A stretch of 64,000 nt of DNA from Pisaster brevispinus (GCA_023634235.1 JAMKCF010000021.1:11605764-11669763), one strand, 5' to 3'. Positions 12,685 to 25,969 are shown, counted from the first letter of the stretch. Program-made: numbers and translations. Notes: generated by a model from the letters alone, not told the origin.

Positions 12685-13221
12685 CGGCGTTGTGAATTTG
12701 ATGGGGCCTCAATCCATTAATTTCGTGGTGGTGATTGCATGAGCACATTTCGGTGGGTCTCGGGCGCAGAATTCCTTGTCAAGCACCGTGATATTTTGCC
12801 ATGGAATCTAAACTTGAAAAACGGGTCTGACTTGACCCCCTCCCCCAGAACTGGGCTACCATTCAATAATATTGCCCGGGAGATTTCATATACCGTGCTG
12901 CTCAAACCAGCTCTCCTATAGCCAGTATTTATTTATTGTACACATTGGTAACAAACTTACCTATATATAATGTTTGTTGTCACCCACCAGTTCCCGGTTC
13001 TTGTGCGGCAGTGAAAGTGGACCGAGAAAGGCTTGTGATAAGACTGTTTTATAATTGTCGAAATCACTCTTTTATAACAGTTTTGCTGTTGATGACTTCA
13101 CGTCAATAAAGTCCTGTGCTTTCACGTATCAATGACACCCACGCTATTTTGGTGCCCTTCGCATTCTTATTGACTTTTTTTCTCTCTTTAAAAAAAAAAT
13201 TCTCATTGAAGTTGAATTAAA

Positions 13222-13335
13222 GCACGCGGACAACGTTGGTAATTGTCAAAGACCATGACTCTGCACTATGTGTGACCCAACAAATGCACAAACCTGGGAA
13301 AAATTAATCTTAATCAGTCATCAGAGTCACGAAGA
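13222..13335 (+). mobile_element. TTAA-type MITE fragment (5' part)
   Basis: It has TTGGTAATTGTCAAAGACCA followed by CCCAACAAATGCAC and AACCTGGG, in the same order as the left half of the 17754 and 21565 copies. It is diverged and truncated. Confidence 0.6.
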
Positions 13336-13740
13336 AATAGCGAGGAAACTTTAATGTTTTCACAACTTCCAAACATCGGGTTTTTGGTCTCAAGCGATCA
13401 AAACTAATTGTTTCACTCATTTCGCAAAAACTATAGCATTTCAAGCAAAACTAGTTCAAGGGAAGTTTTTTTTCAACATGACCATCTTGCTACCATGTAA
13501 GTTATTTGCAAGTCTGTGAACATTTATATTTTCAATCTTAATAATATTGTGCATACCCTTTAAGTTAGTGGTTCGTCGTTGGTGGTTTTTGAACTTCAAC
13601 CGTTTTTTTTATTATCTCGTGAACCCTTACCTTGTTACCATTGATCTGCTATGCAAAGATATGAATGGTAAAATGACAGACAAGGCCACAGGTGAGATTT
13701 GCGGTGACACCGTGTGTGCAAATCTCTTTTGAGTAGGGGG

Positions 13741-13860
13741 CATGGTTCTGAGAAGAGCCGCTGGGTCGGCAACTCGACGTTTCGATCAGTATAACTCTGA
13801 TCAACCTCCTCCTGAAGACAATCAGCGGCATACTGATCGAAACGTCGAGTTGTCAATTGT
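13741..13860. repeat. Palindromic dispersed repeat with ATCGAAACGTCGAGTTG arms
   Basis: Inverted arms CAACTCGACGTTTCGATCAG and CTGATCGAAACGTCGAGTTG flank a 50-bp centre. On its left (13749-13764) the minus strand reads GGCTCT-TCTC-AGAACC, a histone-like stem-loop with one G-T pair. Similar material lies at 4345, 9440 and 23225. Confidence 0.85.
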
Positions 13861-15125
13861 AATTATTTAAGGAAATTATCATACCATTAGGTCCTTTTGG
13901 TTGGTAAGAAGTTTGCAACAAGTAATACTATTTTCTCAGACAAAACATACAAAGGCTTTTGTCAGTGATTAATGGTGTGTACAGGCCGTTCTCGCGGCAA
14001 TCGAAATAACTGGTGATCCGCGGGTTCCTCGAACGGTATTTCTTTGGCACTGGCAGCATTTTTCTAAAAGATATATATCTCAGCGGAATTGAAAGTGGTC
14101 TGAACTTAAGAATCAGTGAGCCTCCAGATTGGAATGGAGATTAGAAGACCGATTGTTTCTCGATAACAACCAGCCAATCATTTATGTGCTTTGTCTATGA
14201 AAATGATCGGGGGGGGGGGGACACACGATTTTAGATCTCAGACCTCGGTTCTACTTCTTTTTTCTTCTGTTTGATAGACCTGTGTTAATAAATTTGACAC
14301 CATTACCAATTGCCATAAGAAATCAGAAAACACATGAACGTAAACAAAATCCCCGACTGAGCAAAACACGATACTATTCCATCACTTGATAGAATTTTAA
14401 AATGACTTTGTATATATATATATTTTTTTTTTTGTAATGTTAATGGCTCCTTTCGCTTTTTATTTTTTTTTTTTAAACCTTCATTTGTATTGTAAAATTT
14501 TTGATCCTCACTTTGAATATTTTGTCATTTTATTGTATATAGCCTTTTTAACGTTTGTAAACAATGGGAGCTTACCCGGTAAGTCTGCTGCCACCTAGCG
14601 TTCCAAAGTCTCCCATTCGAATGATTTTTAACAATAAACAAACAAATTACGAAAAAACAAGGCCCCCCCCCCCGGAAACAAACCTGCGATTTTTGTTTGT
14701 GTTTTTTGTTTTTGTTTGTTTTGGGGTTATGGGGTTGTTGGTTTTTTTGGGGGGGGGAAGTTGAATGCTTCGATGACGTTTCACCAGCTGTTTAAATTGA
14801 CGCGTTTACTGAAAACCGCGGTGTTGTGGAATGTATGTAATTCGTCCAATAGCCTATATGATATAATCCTTGATGTACTTTTGGTGGAGAAATTACTTGT
14901 AAGAAAGCTGTTATAGCGCGGTTCGTCTAATGACATTTAAGTTTAATCAATTCCTAATTAGGTCTGTGACCCAGTTCACTGTTAGATGTTGTACTTTAGA
15001 AGACGAATTCCAGATGGGCGAAGAATGATCTAGTTTCCGGACCCATTTAAACATTCTGAAGATGCAAAATGTCACCCAACATTACACCGAACTTTTGGAA
15101 TGTAAAACAGTACGTTTCAATTAGA

Positions 15126-15350
15126 CCCCATCTGTTAAAGGCAGGGTAAATTTTTAGCAAAGTTAATGACCATAAAAACTTACTTGGTAAAGAGCAATGA
15201 AAAGCTGTTAATATAGTATAAAACATTGAAGTAGTGTTGTTTTAGAGAAAGAGGTAATTTTTCACCCACAAAATTTAATCTGAAAGCACACAATTCTGCG
15301 CGTGCAACAAGGGTGTTTTTCTCTCATAATTTCTTTCGTTTTTTGTTTTT
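15126..15350 (-). mobile_element. TTAA-type MITE, reversed copy
   Basis: It starts TTAA-AGGCAGGGT and reads the family sequence backwards: AATGACCATAAAAACTTACT, TTGGTAAAG, AGCTGTTAA, then a reversed block containing CAACAAGGGTGTTTTT. The far end has decayed. Confidence 0.65.
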
Positions 15351-17753
15351 TTTAACTTTTTTTTACAAAACTACTCATTTAAAAGCACAACCATCAAAAA
15401 AGCCAGACGTGTAAAAATGGTGTAAAAAGAGTTAGCCACGCTAAGAAAAATACTAAAGCACAGGAATTATAGAATTCTTCAGAGCAGGAATGATGGAGTT
15501 GTTAGACATCTCTGGGTTCTACAATGGGGTTTTTCAGTATCCAGAGGAGGTGCTATAAAGTATAGGCCCTAATGATTATTTCCTTGACTCTGACAGAATT
15601 TCAAAGCATCTCTCTGGTACGGGAAACACTGTGAAGTGAGCTTTCAGATTAAAGTTAATTAATTAGTCTTCCGATAATTATCACCAATCCGGCTGTACGT
15701 TTTTTTCTTAAAAGGGTGTGCACAGCGTCGGTCACATTGAATATACATTTTACACATTACTTATACATGGTATAAATATGGTCATGGTGGGAGACTACTC
15801 CTTTAAAGTGTTTTTGGTTATGACGTAATGAAGTCGCCTGTTTTCAGCTCTTGAAAATGACGGCATATCGGACAAATGACCGTGAGTTATTGAAGCAAAT
15901 ATTACAACGTGTGACAGACTGCGTTTTAAATGAAATTGTTAATTCTCTCGTATAGATTCATTTCAGTAAGATAAACCTTATTTTATCAATTGCTCAAACT
16001 TACCGTTGAGTTGACGGAGGTCTGTATGCAAATCCTGGTAACACGTCTGGGCTGCTACTCTCCAAAGTCAAAAACACACCTTATTCCCACTGAACGCGGC
16101 GAACAGTGTGGGTTACCAGCCACTGTCCATCGAGCCAAGTAAATGCATAACCACGAATAGGTCTGCTTTCTTGCAGCAATCACCGCGCGGCAGTCAAATT
16201 TGCAGTCGTCTCGCTGTTGACAGGTTCCAGAGTCACGCACCACTATAGGCGCTTTCTTTGGGCGGGACTTATGTCAAGATAGCGCAACATTGAAACTACT
16301 TGCGTAAGGTCAACAACAACAAAATAATCATCATCATGACAATTACAAAAATGGTAAAGAAACCTTGCTATATACATGTAGATTCAAGTCACTTCCCAGA
16401 CCACGAGTGCTGAGGTTATGCTAAAGGATTTCATTTGTGCTGTGGGGAGGGAGGGCCTACATAAATTATGCAGAATGAGGTGCCGGTGACTAGGAACTGA
16501 GCTGTAGGGCCTACAGGGTAACCCCTCCATCTGTTATCAGTTTATTTCTTCATCGAGGGTTTTGAACACACATGGTTTTTTTTAATGAATATTCATGTTT
16601 ACTAAGGTGTTATGAATATTGATAATTGCTCATTGTTTGTTTTATCATAGGTTTTATGTTAACGTTTGGGAGAAACCCGTAAAACATAGACGCCTGGCAC
16701 GTTAACCAAGTCACGAGTGCGGAACGTTGACGCTGCTGCGCGTAGGGTCGAAACGTCAGGCCATTTTAACTTTTCCATATAATTTAGGGCTACAAATACA
16801 CTTGTTTCTCCGAGGCAGCTAGTTTAAAAAGTTAGCATCCGGTGTCTTTTAAAAAAATCTTCATCTTCTCAAAATGTGTGAAGGATTTTATTATTTGTCT
16901 CTGAAGTTTTACGCACCACTAAAAATAATTACCGAATCTGTGCAAACAATGGCATGTAGATGTAAAGGCTACATCGTTTTTGTCTCGCAGTAATCTTGAC
17001 ATCAGTAGTAAATGTTTTCGAAGGCCTTTTCCGTCAGAAAAAGCGAGAAAAAGGGTGCCCCGCAAACATGTTTTCTTTACGATATTGCCAAAATTGATCA
17101 ACACGATAACGAAACGTTTCTCAAAAATCAGATTGGAATTTAAATCATTATTCAAATACCCGTTGTCCGAAAAAAAAAAAAATATATATATATAGTCTAT
17201 CAAGAAAATTGAGCAAATCATTTAAACAAAATTCACAAAGTTATTCACAAATTACAGACCATGTGACATGTGACGTAGAAATATAGATAAGTAGATAACA
17301 ACATTATTATCCAAAACTGGAGAAATTAAAACTTGGTTCAAACGGTACAAACAAAACAAATCTCGTGTCGCGAGATTCGCGGAGAGAGTCGGAACGCTAT
17401 CATTTAACGACTTGTCCATAAGTCTACAACAACAGAGACTAAAACTTTTGAAAGAAGCCGGGTTTACCCCCCTCAACGAAAGGGGGGGCAGAAACTACTA
17501 TTTCCGTTCTTATTTCAGACTGTTAGAAACCTCAACAGAAACTGTGATAGGGACGATATTTCCGTCTTCATTTCCGCGGTGTAATTCGATTCAGATATCA
17601 AGTTCCCTCCCTCAAAAGAAAAGTGGAGTTGACATTTACCTTCATAAATCAACACCTGCGAGAACACGTTCAGGAACTTGGCTGACAGTGCCTTCTTACA
17701 CTCATGCAACCAATTAGCAACGTTTCCTCTCCCGGCTTCTTCACTAGACCTTT

Positions 17754-18156
17754 TTAAAGGCAGGGTCCATTTTTTGGTAATATTGTCAAAGACCAGTATC
17801 CTGACTTGGTGTTTCCCAGCATATGCATAAAATAACAAACCTATGAAAATTTTGGGTTTAGTTGGTCATCAAAGACACAAGAAAAGAACGAAAGAAAAAA
17901 CACCCTTGTTGCATGGACCTGGGTACTTTCAGATGTTTGAGAAAAGCCTTTCTCAGATTCAAGTTTTGGGGGTGAAAACTATACCTTTCTCTAAAACTAA
18001 ACTACTTCAAAGGGAGTCGTTTCTAACAATTGTTTTTATATACTTTTTTTTTTTTTTTTTTTTTTACTATCAACAGCTTTTCAGTTCTCGTTACCAAGTA
18101 AGTTTTAAGGTCATTAACTTGTAGAGTAATTACCAAAAGTATACACTGCCTTTAAG
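17754..18156 (+). mobile_element. TTAA-flanked MITE, full-length copy
   Basis: About 400 bp with inverted ends: left TTAA-AGGCAGGGTCC, right ACACTGCCT-TTAA. Inside both ends the TIR continues as TTTTGGTAAT. The flanking TTAA on each side fits a TTAA target duplication, as used by piggyBac-type transposases. There is no coding capacity. The interior contains a poly-T run near 18045-18065. Confidence 0.8.
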
Positions 18157-18360
18157 CTTAGGGTCATAGATTGGTAAATACTCCAAAATGGATGGCCATA
18201 AAAACGTACTTTGTAAGAAGCACTGTAGCTGTTGATGGTATAAACTATTTTGAGGAAGGATTCCCTTCGAAGTAATATTATGGTCTGGACATTTTTTTTT
18301 ACCGAAAAACATTTGAATCTGAGAAACGAATCATGCATGAGTCGTTTGTCAGATTTCTGA
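18140..18360 (-). mobile_element. TTAA-type MITE, reversed copy abutting the previous one
   Basis: It reads the right half of the family in reverse (GGCCATAAAAACGTACTTTG, AGCACTGTAGCTGTTGATGG, AATCTGAGAAACG). It starts at the shared TTTAAG end of the 17754 element, so two copies lie head to head or one inserted into the end of the other. Confidence 0.65.
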
Positions 18361-19830
18361 GGGTTGCGGTCTGCGAATACTGCTGCCGGTGATGCGGTTG
18401 GTACCCACTGTCGCGCCTCGCTAAAACCCGGATGGATCCGACATCCAGTGTGAAAATACCTTGACAGTCTTGTTGCTGTTTTCACCAACAAGTAGAGCCA
18501 CTGTATTCAGCTGAAACTTTCATGTGACTTCAATGTAACTGTATTGACATTTTTGCCAATAAATCAGCATCACCTTGACAAAAACCAACCGTTGACAAAT
18601 TGCCTGTATCATACAGCATTGGTAGAGCTGACAAAATAGCCGCACATAGTGTTTGTTTTGTGTGCTCAACCATATACATGTACATGAAATAACAAACTTG
18701 TGCAAATTTTGGCTTAATCCGTTTTGAGGGTCAGGAGAAAATATAGTGGAAAACCTTGCACGGTTTTCGGAATGTAATCAAATTAATTTAGGTTGTAACA
18801 ACCAGAATCAGCTGTTGCATTTTGTTAGGTTTTCAGATACAGTTTCCTAGAATATGATTTCATTTCAGAGAGAAAATATTTCACAGAAAAATATGGTTCA
18901 AGTGTTGAACTTCATAAACGATAAGCTTCCAGACTAAAATGAAACATTGGTGTTTTGTATCCATACACCAATCCTATGTATAATACCTCTAATACAACTT
19001 TAACACACTGAGGAAATATCCAATAAAGAAAACAAATCAAGAAAAGCTAAAAAATGAAATTAATTAGTGTCTAAATGAAACCTGTGGTCATATCGGGGCA
19101 TCTTTATCGTGCTGCCACCATCTTGGTCGTATTCCTTGTATCCAACAACGGTAATAAATGCTAGTATACATTACCCTGAAAATGAACCAGACATTTTTTT
19201 CTTCTTCTTCCAGCCTCGGTTTGGTTATACATTGGTTCAGATTGGAGTAAATCAAGATGGCCACACCGTGATAAAGGTCTATAAACGGTTGTGTTTGAGG
19301 ACTTCCACAGGCTCGCAAAAATCTCATCTCCGGCTGTTTGATTTATGGCAAGGTGTCGGTGACAAAACCGCGTACATGTTGTTGTATAGTTATTGTGTGA
19401 TTTGGATTTTCGACTTGCATACAGTTAGGACAATTGCCGCAAAACCTTCAACTTTTCAACTTTCAAATTATGTTCTAAGGGATTATCAAGAAATTCCAAG
19501 AAAAATATAGAAATCTACAATGAAGAGAAAAAAATCATTGGAAGGAAACTATGAACTGTTTGGAAGTAGAAGCACTGCTGTGTGGTTTTCATTCAAACCA
19601 GCTGTTTGCAAGTTAAATAGTGTGAACAATCACCCCTCCCCCCATGTTTTTCAAAATCACCCAGGGTCGAGTCTAAGCCTGTAAGCCGTATGAGCAAGAT
19701 GAAGGGTTTCTTCGCTGATCGAGCTTGTGACTCGATCAGGCCCGTTATGTCTATATTTAGAGGACGACTAAGTCAAACTTAAGTCAAAATGTTGGAGAGT
19801 ATATGACCCTACCACACATGAAGACTCTAC

Positions 19831-19989
19831 TCATAGAGCTGCTTAAGCAGAACTTTCTGCTGAGCGCAGTTTAGCAGGACACCCGTCACAAATTGGACAT
19901 GGAAAATGGTGTTTTGGCTGGTAACCTGTTTCTGGTAACCCAAATTGTTTTGCGCTGAGGTACTTTTTGTGCTCAGGCAGCTCTATGTA
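19831..19989. mobile_element. Inverted-repeat element (MITE)
   Basis: The ends TCATAGAGCTGCTTAAGCAG and CTGAGCACAAA...CAGCTCTATGTAA (as seen in reverse at the right) form imperfect inverted repeats over about 160 bp. The interior has GGCTGGTAACC and CTGGTAACCC, words shared with 38650-38850. Confidence 0.65.
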
Positions 19990-21564
19990 ATTAGGCTCAG
20001 AAGAGATTGAAACACTCCCGTACTCGAAATTAGTTTTTCTTCTTCAAAATCTGATAACGCGCAAGCTTACCATTCAGTGTATGTTTTCAAGGCCAGTGCC
20101 TGAGGTTGATTTCAGGACGATTTGTTTGTGTGTCAACTTTCATTCTAGTTGGTTGCGAATTCGTCAGACTGTGGGAACCCATTGGAAAGTTGTTTTGGCC
20201 TTCGAGTCAATGTTAATGGGCCTGAAAAAGACTGATAGACTCTCAAGCGGTTCATCGGCGCCGTCTATCGCCGCGCGTAGTCCCACGCCACAAACGGCTA
20301 TCCACACGCTCAATCACAGACAAGTCCGGGTTACGCACAAACACCGAATTACTATAGGCCCCTATACCTTTCAAATTAGGATAGGAACCAATTTTCATGA
20401 AAAGGCAAGATAACGCACGTTTTGAAGAAAATCGATCAAGTTTCGACTTTGTACTAAGTATGCGGTTGTTTATTCCGGGCGCATACCATTATGGTTAAAC
20501 TACTTCTTGAAAAACTTGGCTAGAAACATAAAAGTTGAGTTTCACTCGTAACTGTTTAGATGAAAAATAGTCAATGTGTGGCATTGACGATCTAAAGCAG
20601 CTTCTTTGAAATACAAAGTTAAGCTTCCAATGTGTTGCTTCGCAATTGTTACACCCCCCCCCCCCAAAAAAAAGGGGGGAACAGAAATAAAGTTTGATAT
20701 TTTGTATTCATTTGAATGTTTTATTCATTATTTCATTTTGTTCATTTTTTAAATAATTTATATTTCAACAGTGCTAATATCAAGCAGTAACAATCGGTCG
20801 TGTCAATATAATTTATATTAAAATTGTTGTTGTTGGGAAGGTATTTAGTATTACTTTGTACTCATGGTCTATTGCGGGGCACCATGCTCACGAGGGGAAC
20901 CCATTAGAAGCAGTATTTGTAAGCATGGGCACCAGACATGCATGGAGTGTACATGTAAATTGTAAGAACAGCTCTGTATATTTGAGCTGCGTTTAAAACA
21001 ATTGACTAATGGCTTATTTTACGCATAATAATCAGACAGGAAAATAAAGAGTTACAGAAAATCCCAGTCTTTTTTAAAAGGAAAACAAATTATACTTACC
21101 TTTACCTCTTTAGAAAAAAAACCTGTCATCCTCATCACTTAGTTTTCAATAAAAGCGATCGCTGCGATCAAAAGCACGCTTGTGATCGTGCACACAAGGG
21201 TATATACACACCAAACAAAGCAAAACCCGTTTTTAAATATTCTTTTTCACTAAAACATGAGATAAATACAAAAATGTTGTGAACGTTTTAAAGGATTGTT
21301 CTATGTTGAGATTCACTAAAAATTGAAGTGAATTTAACCCATCAGACGAATTTAGACAGACGATGCTGTTTTAAAACGAAAAAAATATATAGAAACTTTC
21401 GCGTTATATATGTCGCGGACGATGCACAAAATACATGCAACTTTGTACATTGCGGATAGACGTAAGATAAAGTCGAGATCCAAAAATGTCTTTCTACCGT
21501 TTTTCTACTATTAACATACCACTTATCATTGACGGATTTTTTCATGCAATAGGCCCCTACCATA

Positions 21565-21955
21565 AAGCCAGGGTACACTTTGGTAATTGTCAAAGACCAG
21601 TATCCTCACATGGTGTACCCCAACAATGCTTAAAATAACAAACCTGTGAAAGTTTTGGCTCAATATTGGTCATCGAAGTTGTAAGAAAAATATTGAAAGA
21701 AAAATACACTCTTGTTGCATAGAATTGTGTGCTTTCAGATGCATGAGAAAGTCTGCTTGCCTGAAGCTGTTCTCAGATTCAAATTGTTTTTTTGTGTGAA
21801 AATATAAAAAAACCTCTTTCTTTAAACATCATTGCTTCAAAGGGGGTAGTTTTTAACAATCAACACCTCTCCAGTCGCTCTTTACCAAGTATAAGTTTTT
21901 ATTGTCATGAATTTGTTGAGTAATTACAAAAGGTGTACCTGCCCTACTTCTAAAT
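21565..21955 (+). mobile_element. TTAA-type MITE, near full-length copy
   Basis: It runs from AAGCCAGGGTACACTTTGGT to AAAAGGTGTACCTGCC, matching the 17754 copy through the shared words GTCAAAGACCAGTATCCT and ACTCTTGTTGCATA. The ends are diverged and the TTAA flanks are lost. Confidence 0.75.
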
Positions 21956-23224
21956 GTATTAAGCTTTTAACTTTCTCGAACCTAGAAAAAGTGGGGTTTT
22001 TTTAAAATTTGTATCTGAATTTTCCGGACAAATCGGCCAAAAATGGGACCTGACATTTTGTAATCTCAAAATCATTGCTGACACAGCATTATGAAACACT
22101 TTTGGCTTAGGCCTAACCCTGAACCTACGATTCGTGATTTCATAACTGTCGCTTGCACAACTAAAGTCACGGTTGGCTCAACAATAATATTTGTCAAGGT
22201 TTTCGAACCTCGGTAACAAAGACATGAAACTAATTGTAGGGTCTACCCGTCCAGCACCAAAAGGTTCACTGAAGTGCCACGGGTTGGAAGTGGGCTTTTG
22301 TCACAATAACAGAATTACCAGCCCGTTTAGAGCAAAGTTATATTTAGCCGTCGTTAGTTGTCGCCTTTCAGTGGCTGTCATTATTCAACGAGAAGAACAA
22401 ACGAGCAGTTCTAAAAATAGTGTTTTTGTCCTTTTTTGGGCGTTACCTTGGAGCTTATTTTGATAAAAGTCTTTTGTTGCAGTGCCCTCGACTTTGGGAT
22501 GACTGGAGGTGATCCGTCAAACTAGCTGCCTTCTTGTTCAAATTATACCCCGAAAAGAAAAGAAAAACACACCTTGAAGAAAGACAAAAAGTGTCAATAG
22601 CTGCCTGGTCACAAAACAACCAAATAGCCTAAGGGTCCAGGCCGGCACGCCATCGGTGGATAAACCAACCAAACGGTTCACGTTTTTTTTTTTTTTTTTA
22701 CATTCATGGTCCTTCTAAAGGTAGCACAAAGATTTTCTCTCCCCACTCCAGTCGAACTCTATCACATGTTGAATGAAGCAGTCAAGTTCAATGCCCCACA
22801 GGTATCGTGCATGTCTACACATTCAAACTGAAGGATTTTAACAATAATTATACCTTATGCACATGACGTCATATCAGTAGGGCGCCCTCGCCTAGAGGTC
22901 AAAACGAGATTGTTCATTGGCCAATCCTGTGAGCCGCGCGTATACAAGTCTGTGCGTTTCGATTTTTTCGTCACCGTTTTACCTCCAAGAGGGCGGCTGG
23001 ATGACGTAAATGCATAACGTTTATAGGGATCTGGGAAAATGACATACCGGGGACAGTCCAAACCATGGGATGTCTTCGGTTTACACCATTTACAAACATG
23101 TGCGTCCCGGCCCCCGGAGACCCGGCACCGAGTCACTTCTGGCCTGGAAGTTTTTAGAGCGTATATAGGCCTATACCAGCTTCCCGCCATTCATCGAACA
23201 TCTGCAGTAATTATCAGCCTACGA

Positions 23225-23330
23225 CCAGAGTCCTGCTTTCTCTTGAAGACGATCAGAGCATACTGAGCGACACGTCGAGTTGCTACACCATCAGTTCTTT
23301 TCAGAACCACCACAACCCATATAGAGAGAT
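23225..23330 (+). repeat. Dispersed repeat with histone-like stem-loop, third copy
   Basis: It contains TTGAAGACGATCAGAGCATA, then ACACGTCGAGTTG, then GTTCT-TTTC-AGAAC followed by CACCACAACC. The stem-loop and its CACC flank resemble a histone pre-mRNA 3' end. The order of the blocks is the mirror image of the 13741 copy. Confidence 0.7.
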
Positions 23331-23340
23331 TTCATGCACT

Positions 23341-23530
23341 TGGTGTTACCTCAAACCTTACTAGATTGTATCTCCACAATGCAAAGTTTCAAATCTCACT
23401 CATGTACATGGTGTTACTGCAAACCTTATTAGATTGTATCTCCACAATGCAAAGTTTCAAATTCTACTCATACATGGTGTTACTGCAAACCTTATTAGAT
23501 TGTATCTTCACCATGCAAAGTTTCAAATCC
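23341..23530. repeat. 67-bp tandem repeat, about 2.8 copies
   Basis: Units begin at 23341, 23409 and 23475 with TGGTGTTAC and share ATTAGATTGTATC and ATGCAAAGTTTCAAAT. Offsets are 68 and 66 bp. Confidence 0.95.
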
Positions 23531-25789
23531 TTTTGCGCAAACCCTTTCTTGCTGTGTGTCTCATCCGGCCCATGTTAACCGGAGTTTAAATAACATTCTG
23601 TATTATTTTGACATGCTCGATGCCCGAGACAAGGTATCTGCATTTAATGAAAGTGCTTGTACGTTGGTGTATGGCGTCTTCTATCATGATGTTGCTCCTC
23701 GGGCCGGCTCTCCTTCCAGAAGCAACTTCTCCTGGAGTTGGCTTTCCTCCGCAGGCATGCAGGGGCCCTTGACGTATGTAGACGGCGGGTGGCGCTATAC
23801 GCCGAAGCGCTTCTCTGCATCTGCAAGTTCGTCTCTACGTGGCTACTCTTCGTTATAGTCGTGTCGACTTGGGCAGTCTGCACCGACATAAGAGGCTGTT
23901 GAATTTTGGGGAAATTATTGGCGCGGTCTTTATAAAAACTGTCAATCTCCTCGCCTGGTCCCGATTCCTCGTGTCCCCCATTCTTCCTCTCGTAGCTATT
24001 GGCGGGGTTGGCCTGAATGACATGTGGGCGAAATTCAAAACGCAGCATCAGTCTGATGCGAAGTGAGACGCATGAAGTGTTTTGGTATTAAGATCCTGGT
24101 GTTCGGCACAGAGCATTCACCTGTGTGTAGTGTCGTTACCCAAGCGCTGGTCTTCACTGCCTTTGGCCTCTTCTTTGGGCTAAAGTTTGGTGATGATTTG
24201 TTAGGGTTATGGCCCAATATTATTCTGAACACGACCGAACTTCAAACCCCGACCCCGTAAAACATACAAAGCATGCCACTTTCAGAGTTGTTCATGCACA
24301 AAAACACCTTTAGTGTCTTGTAGTTAAACCAGCGCAACATGCAGTCTGACAATTTCGTGGAGTCAACAATTTTGGTTTCACAACACAGTGGGCCGTGTTT
24401 GGTCATGAAATTACACAAAAAACACACAATTTCCAGGATTATTTAGGCCTATGTGAATCATTATAAAATTCTACCTTTGAAATATCTTTCCAACCATGTT
24501 CATTTCAAAACAAACGCTTTTTAAAGCCCAAATTCGAGGGCAACGTTCTCCTCCGGTATCATTGCCCCTTACACACTCAAAAATCTACCCTTCCTTTCTC
24601 CACGTAGTTTCTACCGTTCTAAACTCAATCAACTAGGTCGGGTGACTGCATGTGCTTCTGAATGATATTACAGAAAACTATTTTCCCCATGTTTTATCCT
24701 TATTGTTATTATTTTGGGGGCTTTGCGAGAGGGGGGGAACGCCTTGGAACTTCGAAGAAAAGGTCAGACTCGAATTAGAGCATACATTTTAAAATGATTG
24801 CTCAATGATAACTACACTTCCTGTTTCGAAACTTCTAGAGGTAGTCCCCCCTCGTCGTTTCAGATTCTACCACAATGGGAGACACGTCTCATGTCTGGCC
24901 TACGTCATTATTCATGCACAACACGTCTTTCATTTTCAATGGGCATGTTTTCCGCTTTTCACCAACATGAGTCCAAGCAAATTTTGAATGCCGTCTGGGT
25001 AGAAATTCTTTCTGCCGTTTGCCTTGTTCTTGTTTCCCTTTTTAAGCTGGGGGGGGGGGGGGAGAAAAACCATTATTAACGTGTGTCGACATGTTATAAT
25101 TCCCCGTTTACAAGGATTTTGCCCTTTCTTCATGCTTTGCTGACTGACAGTCGGTCTTGTTTGTTTCTGTATGGCAACGCTTCTTGCAATTTCTGTATTT
25201 TGCGTAAAATTGCTAAATTACTGACGCAATGTACTGTTTCCACATGGTCGAAGAGTGTTCAACGTCATTGCATCTTCATTATTATGTATACTATGTAAAA
25301 TGGTACACAGAACTATATTAAATACAGACCTGAATTTCTCGACTGGCTGTCATGAGTGAGTGAGTGTAATTTACCAGTTTATTCACCAAGCTGACTCTGT
25401 TCTGATTTTCAAGAGACTTTTAAAGACTCACTGGTTTGAATCTACATTTTTGTAACAAATTCAGCGGTGTAACTAAGGTAATTTTTCAGAGGGGACAAAA
25501 GGGGGGGCACCACTGTCTAGGGTGGCACTGCTGGCAAATCAATTATCCATTTGCACCTTTTAAAAAACTAGATATTGATCACCTTTACACCAAAACGATG
25601 AATAAAACCAAACCATTAATTTGGAGCTGGCTTGAGAGTGTGTGGCTGGTTGTTTGGTAGACCATGGAGGTAGACCCACTGTCCATAGCCTACCTAATCG
25701 TGTCCCGTGCAAAGCTTTTTATGTTCCCACCGCAGTAATCTAAAATAATGTTTTTTTGGGTGGTTGTGACGTATTTTCCCCGCAGTCAA

Positions 25790-25969
25790 CAGAGGGCAGT
25801 ATACTTCCAAAGTGAGGAGTCTGGTTCCGGTGGCGCGGCGCACATGCCACAGTGATTAGTGTACGCAAAAGATGCAAGCGGCGGGAACAAGTTCAGATAA
25901 TTTCCTCGCACACATGGCGGCCACCCAGTAGACATTTTGTGAACAATCTGGTGAAGAAATACGCCTGAA
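25790..25969 (+). promoter_or_regulatory. EIF3D promoter-proximal region and 5' UTR
   Basis: A GC-richer patch just before the EIF3D start codon. It contains an ETS-type core (TTCCGG, 25825-25830) and CACATGGCGGCC at 25911-25922, which fits the YY1-type ATGGCGGC element often seen at the start of translation-factor genes. If it is transcribed, a short upstream reading frame (ATG at 25872 or in-frame ATG at 25914, stop TAG at 25929-25931) ends 38 bases before the EIF3D ATG. The transcription start itself cannot be seen. Confidence 0.5.

Larger units (their letters stand above)
11226..22000. other. Gene-poor, MITE-rich region
   Basis: No supported exon. The region holds at least six full or partial copies of the AGGCAG-ended MITE (about 11.76, 12.49, 13.22, 15.13, 17.75, 18.14 and 21.57 kb), the inverted element at 19831, the ATCGAAACGTCG palindrome at 13741 and several homopolymer or dinucleotide runs. 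The longest open frames (for example 19109-19510) lack recognisable domains or codon bias. Confidence 0.6.
22001..25700. other. Gene-poor region before EIF3D
   Basis: No supported exon. 23590-24100 is more GC- and CpG-rich than its surroundings and open in several frames on both strands, but I recognise no protein there. A LINE-like C-terminal phrase (FKRLLKTHWF) can be read at about 25405-25440. Also present are a 67-bp minisatellite at 23341 and a copy of the histone-like repeat at 23225. Confidence 0.5.

Noticed and set aside
19109..19510. 133-codon plus-strand frame as a gene
   Set aside because: No recognisable domain, poly-F run from a pyrimidine tract and no neighbouring exon or promoter.
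23644..24048. 134-codon minus-strand frame as a retroelement gag
   Set aside because: No zinc knuckle, capsid motif or adjacent protease or polymerase.
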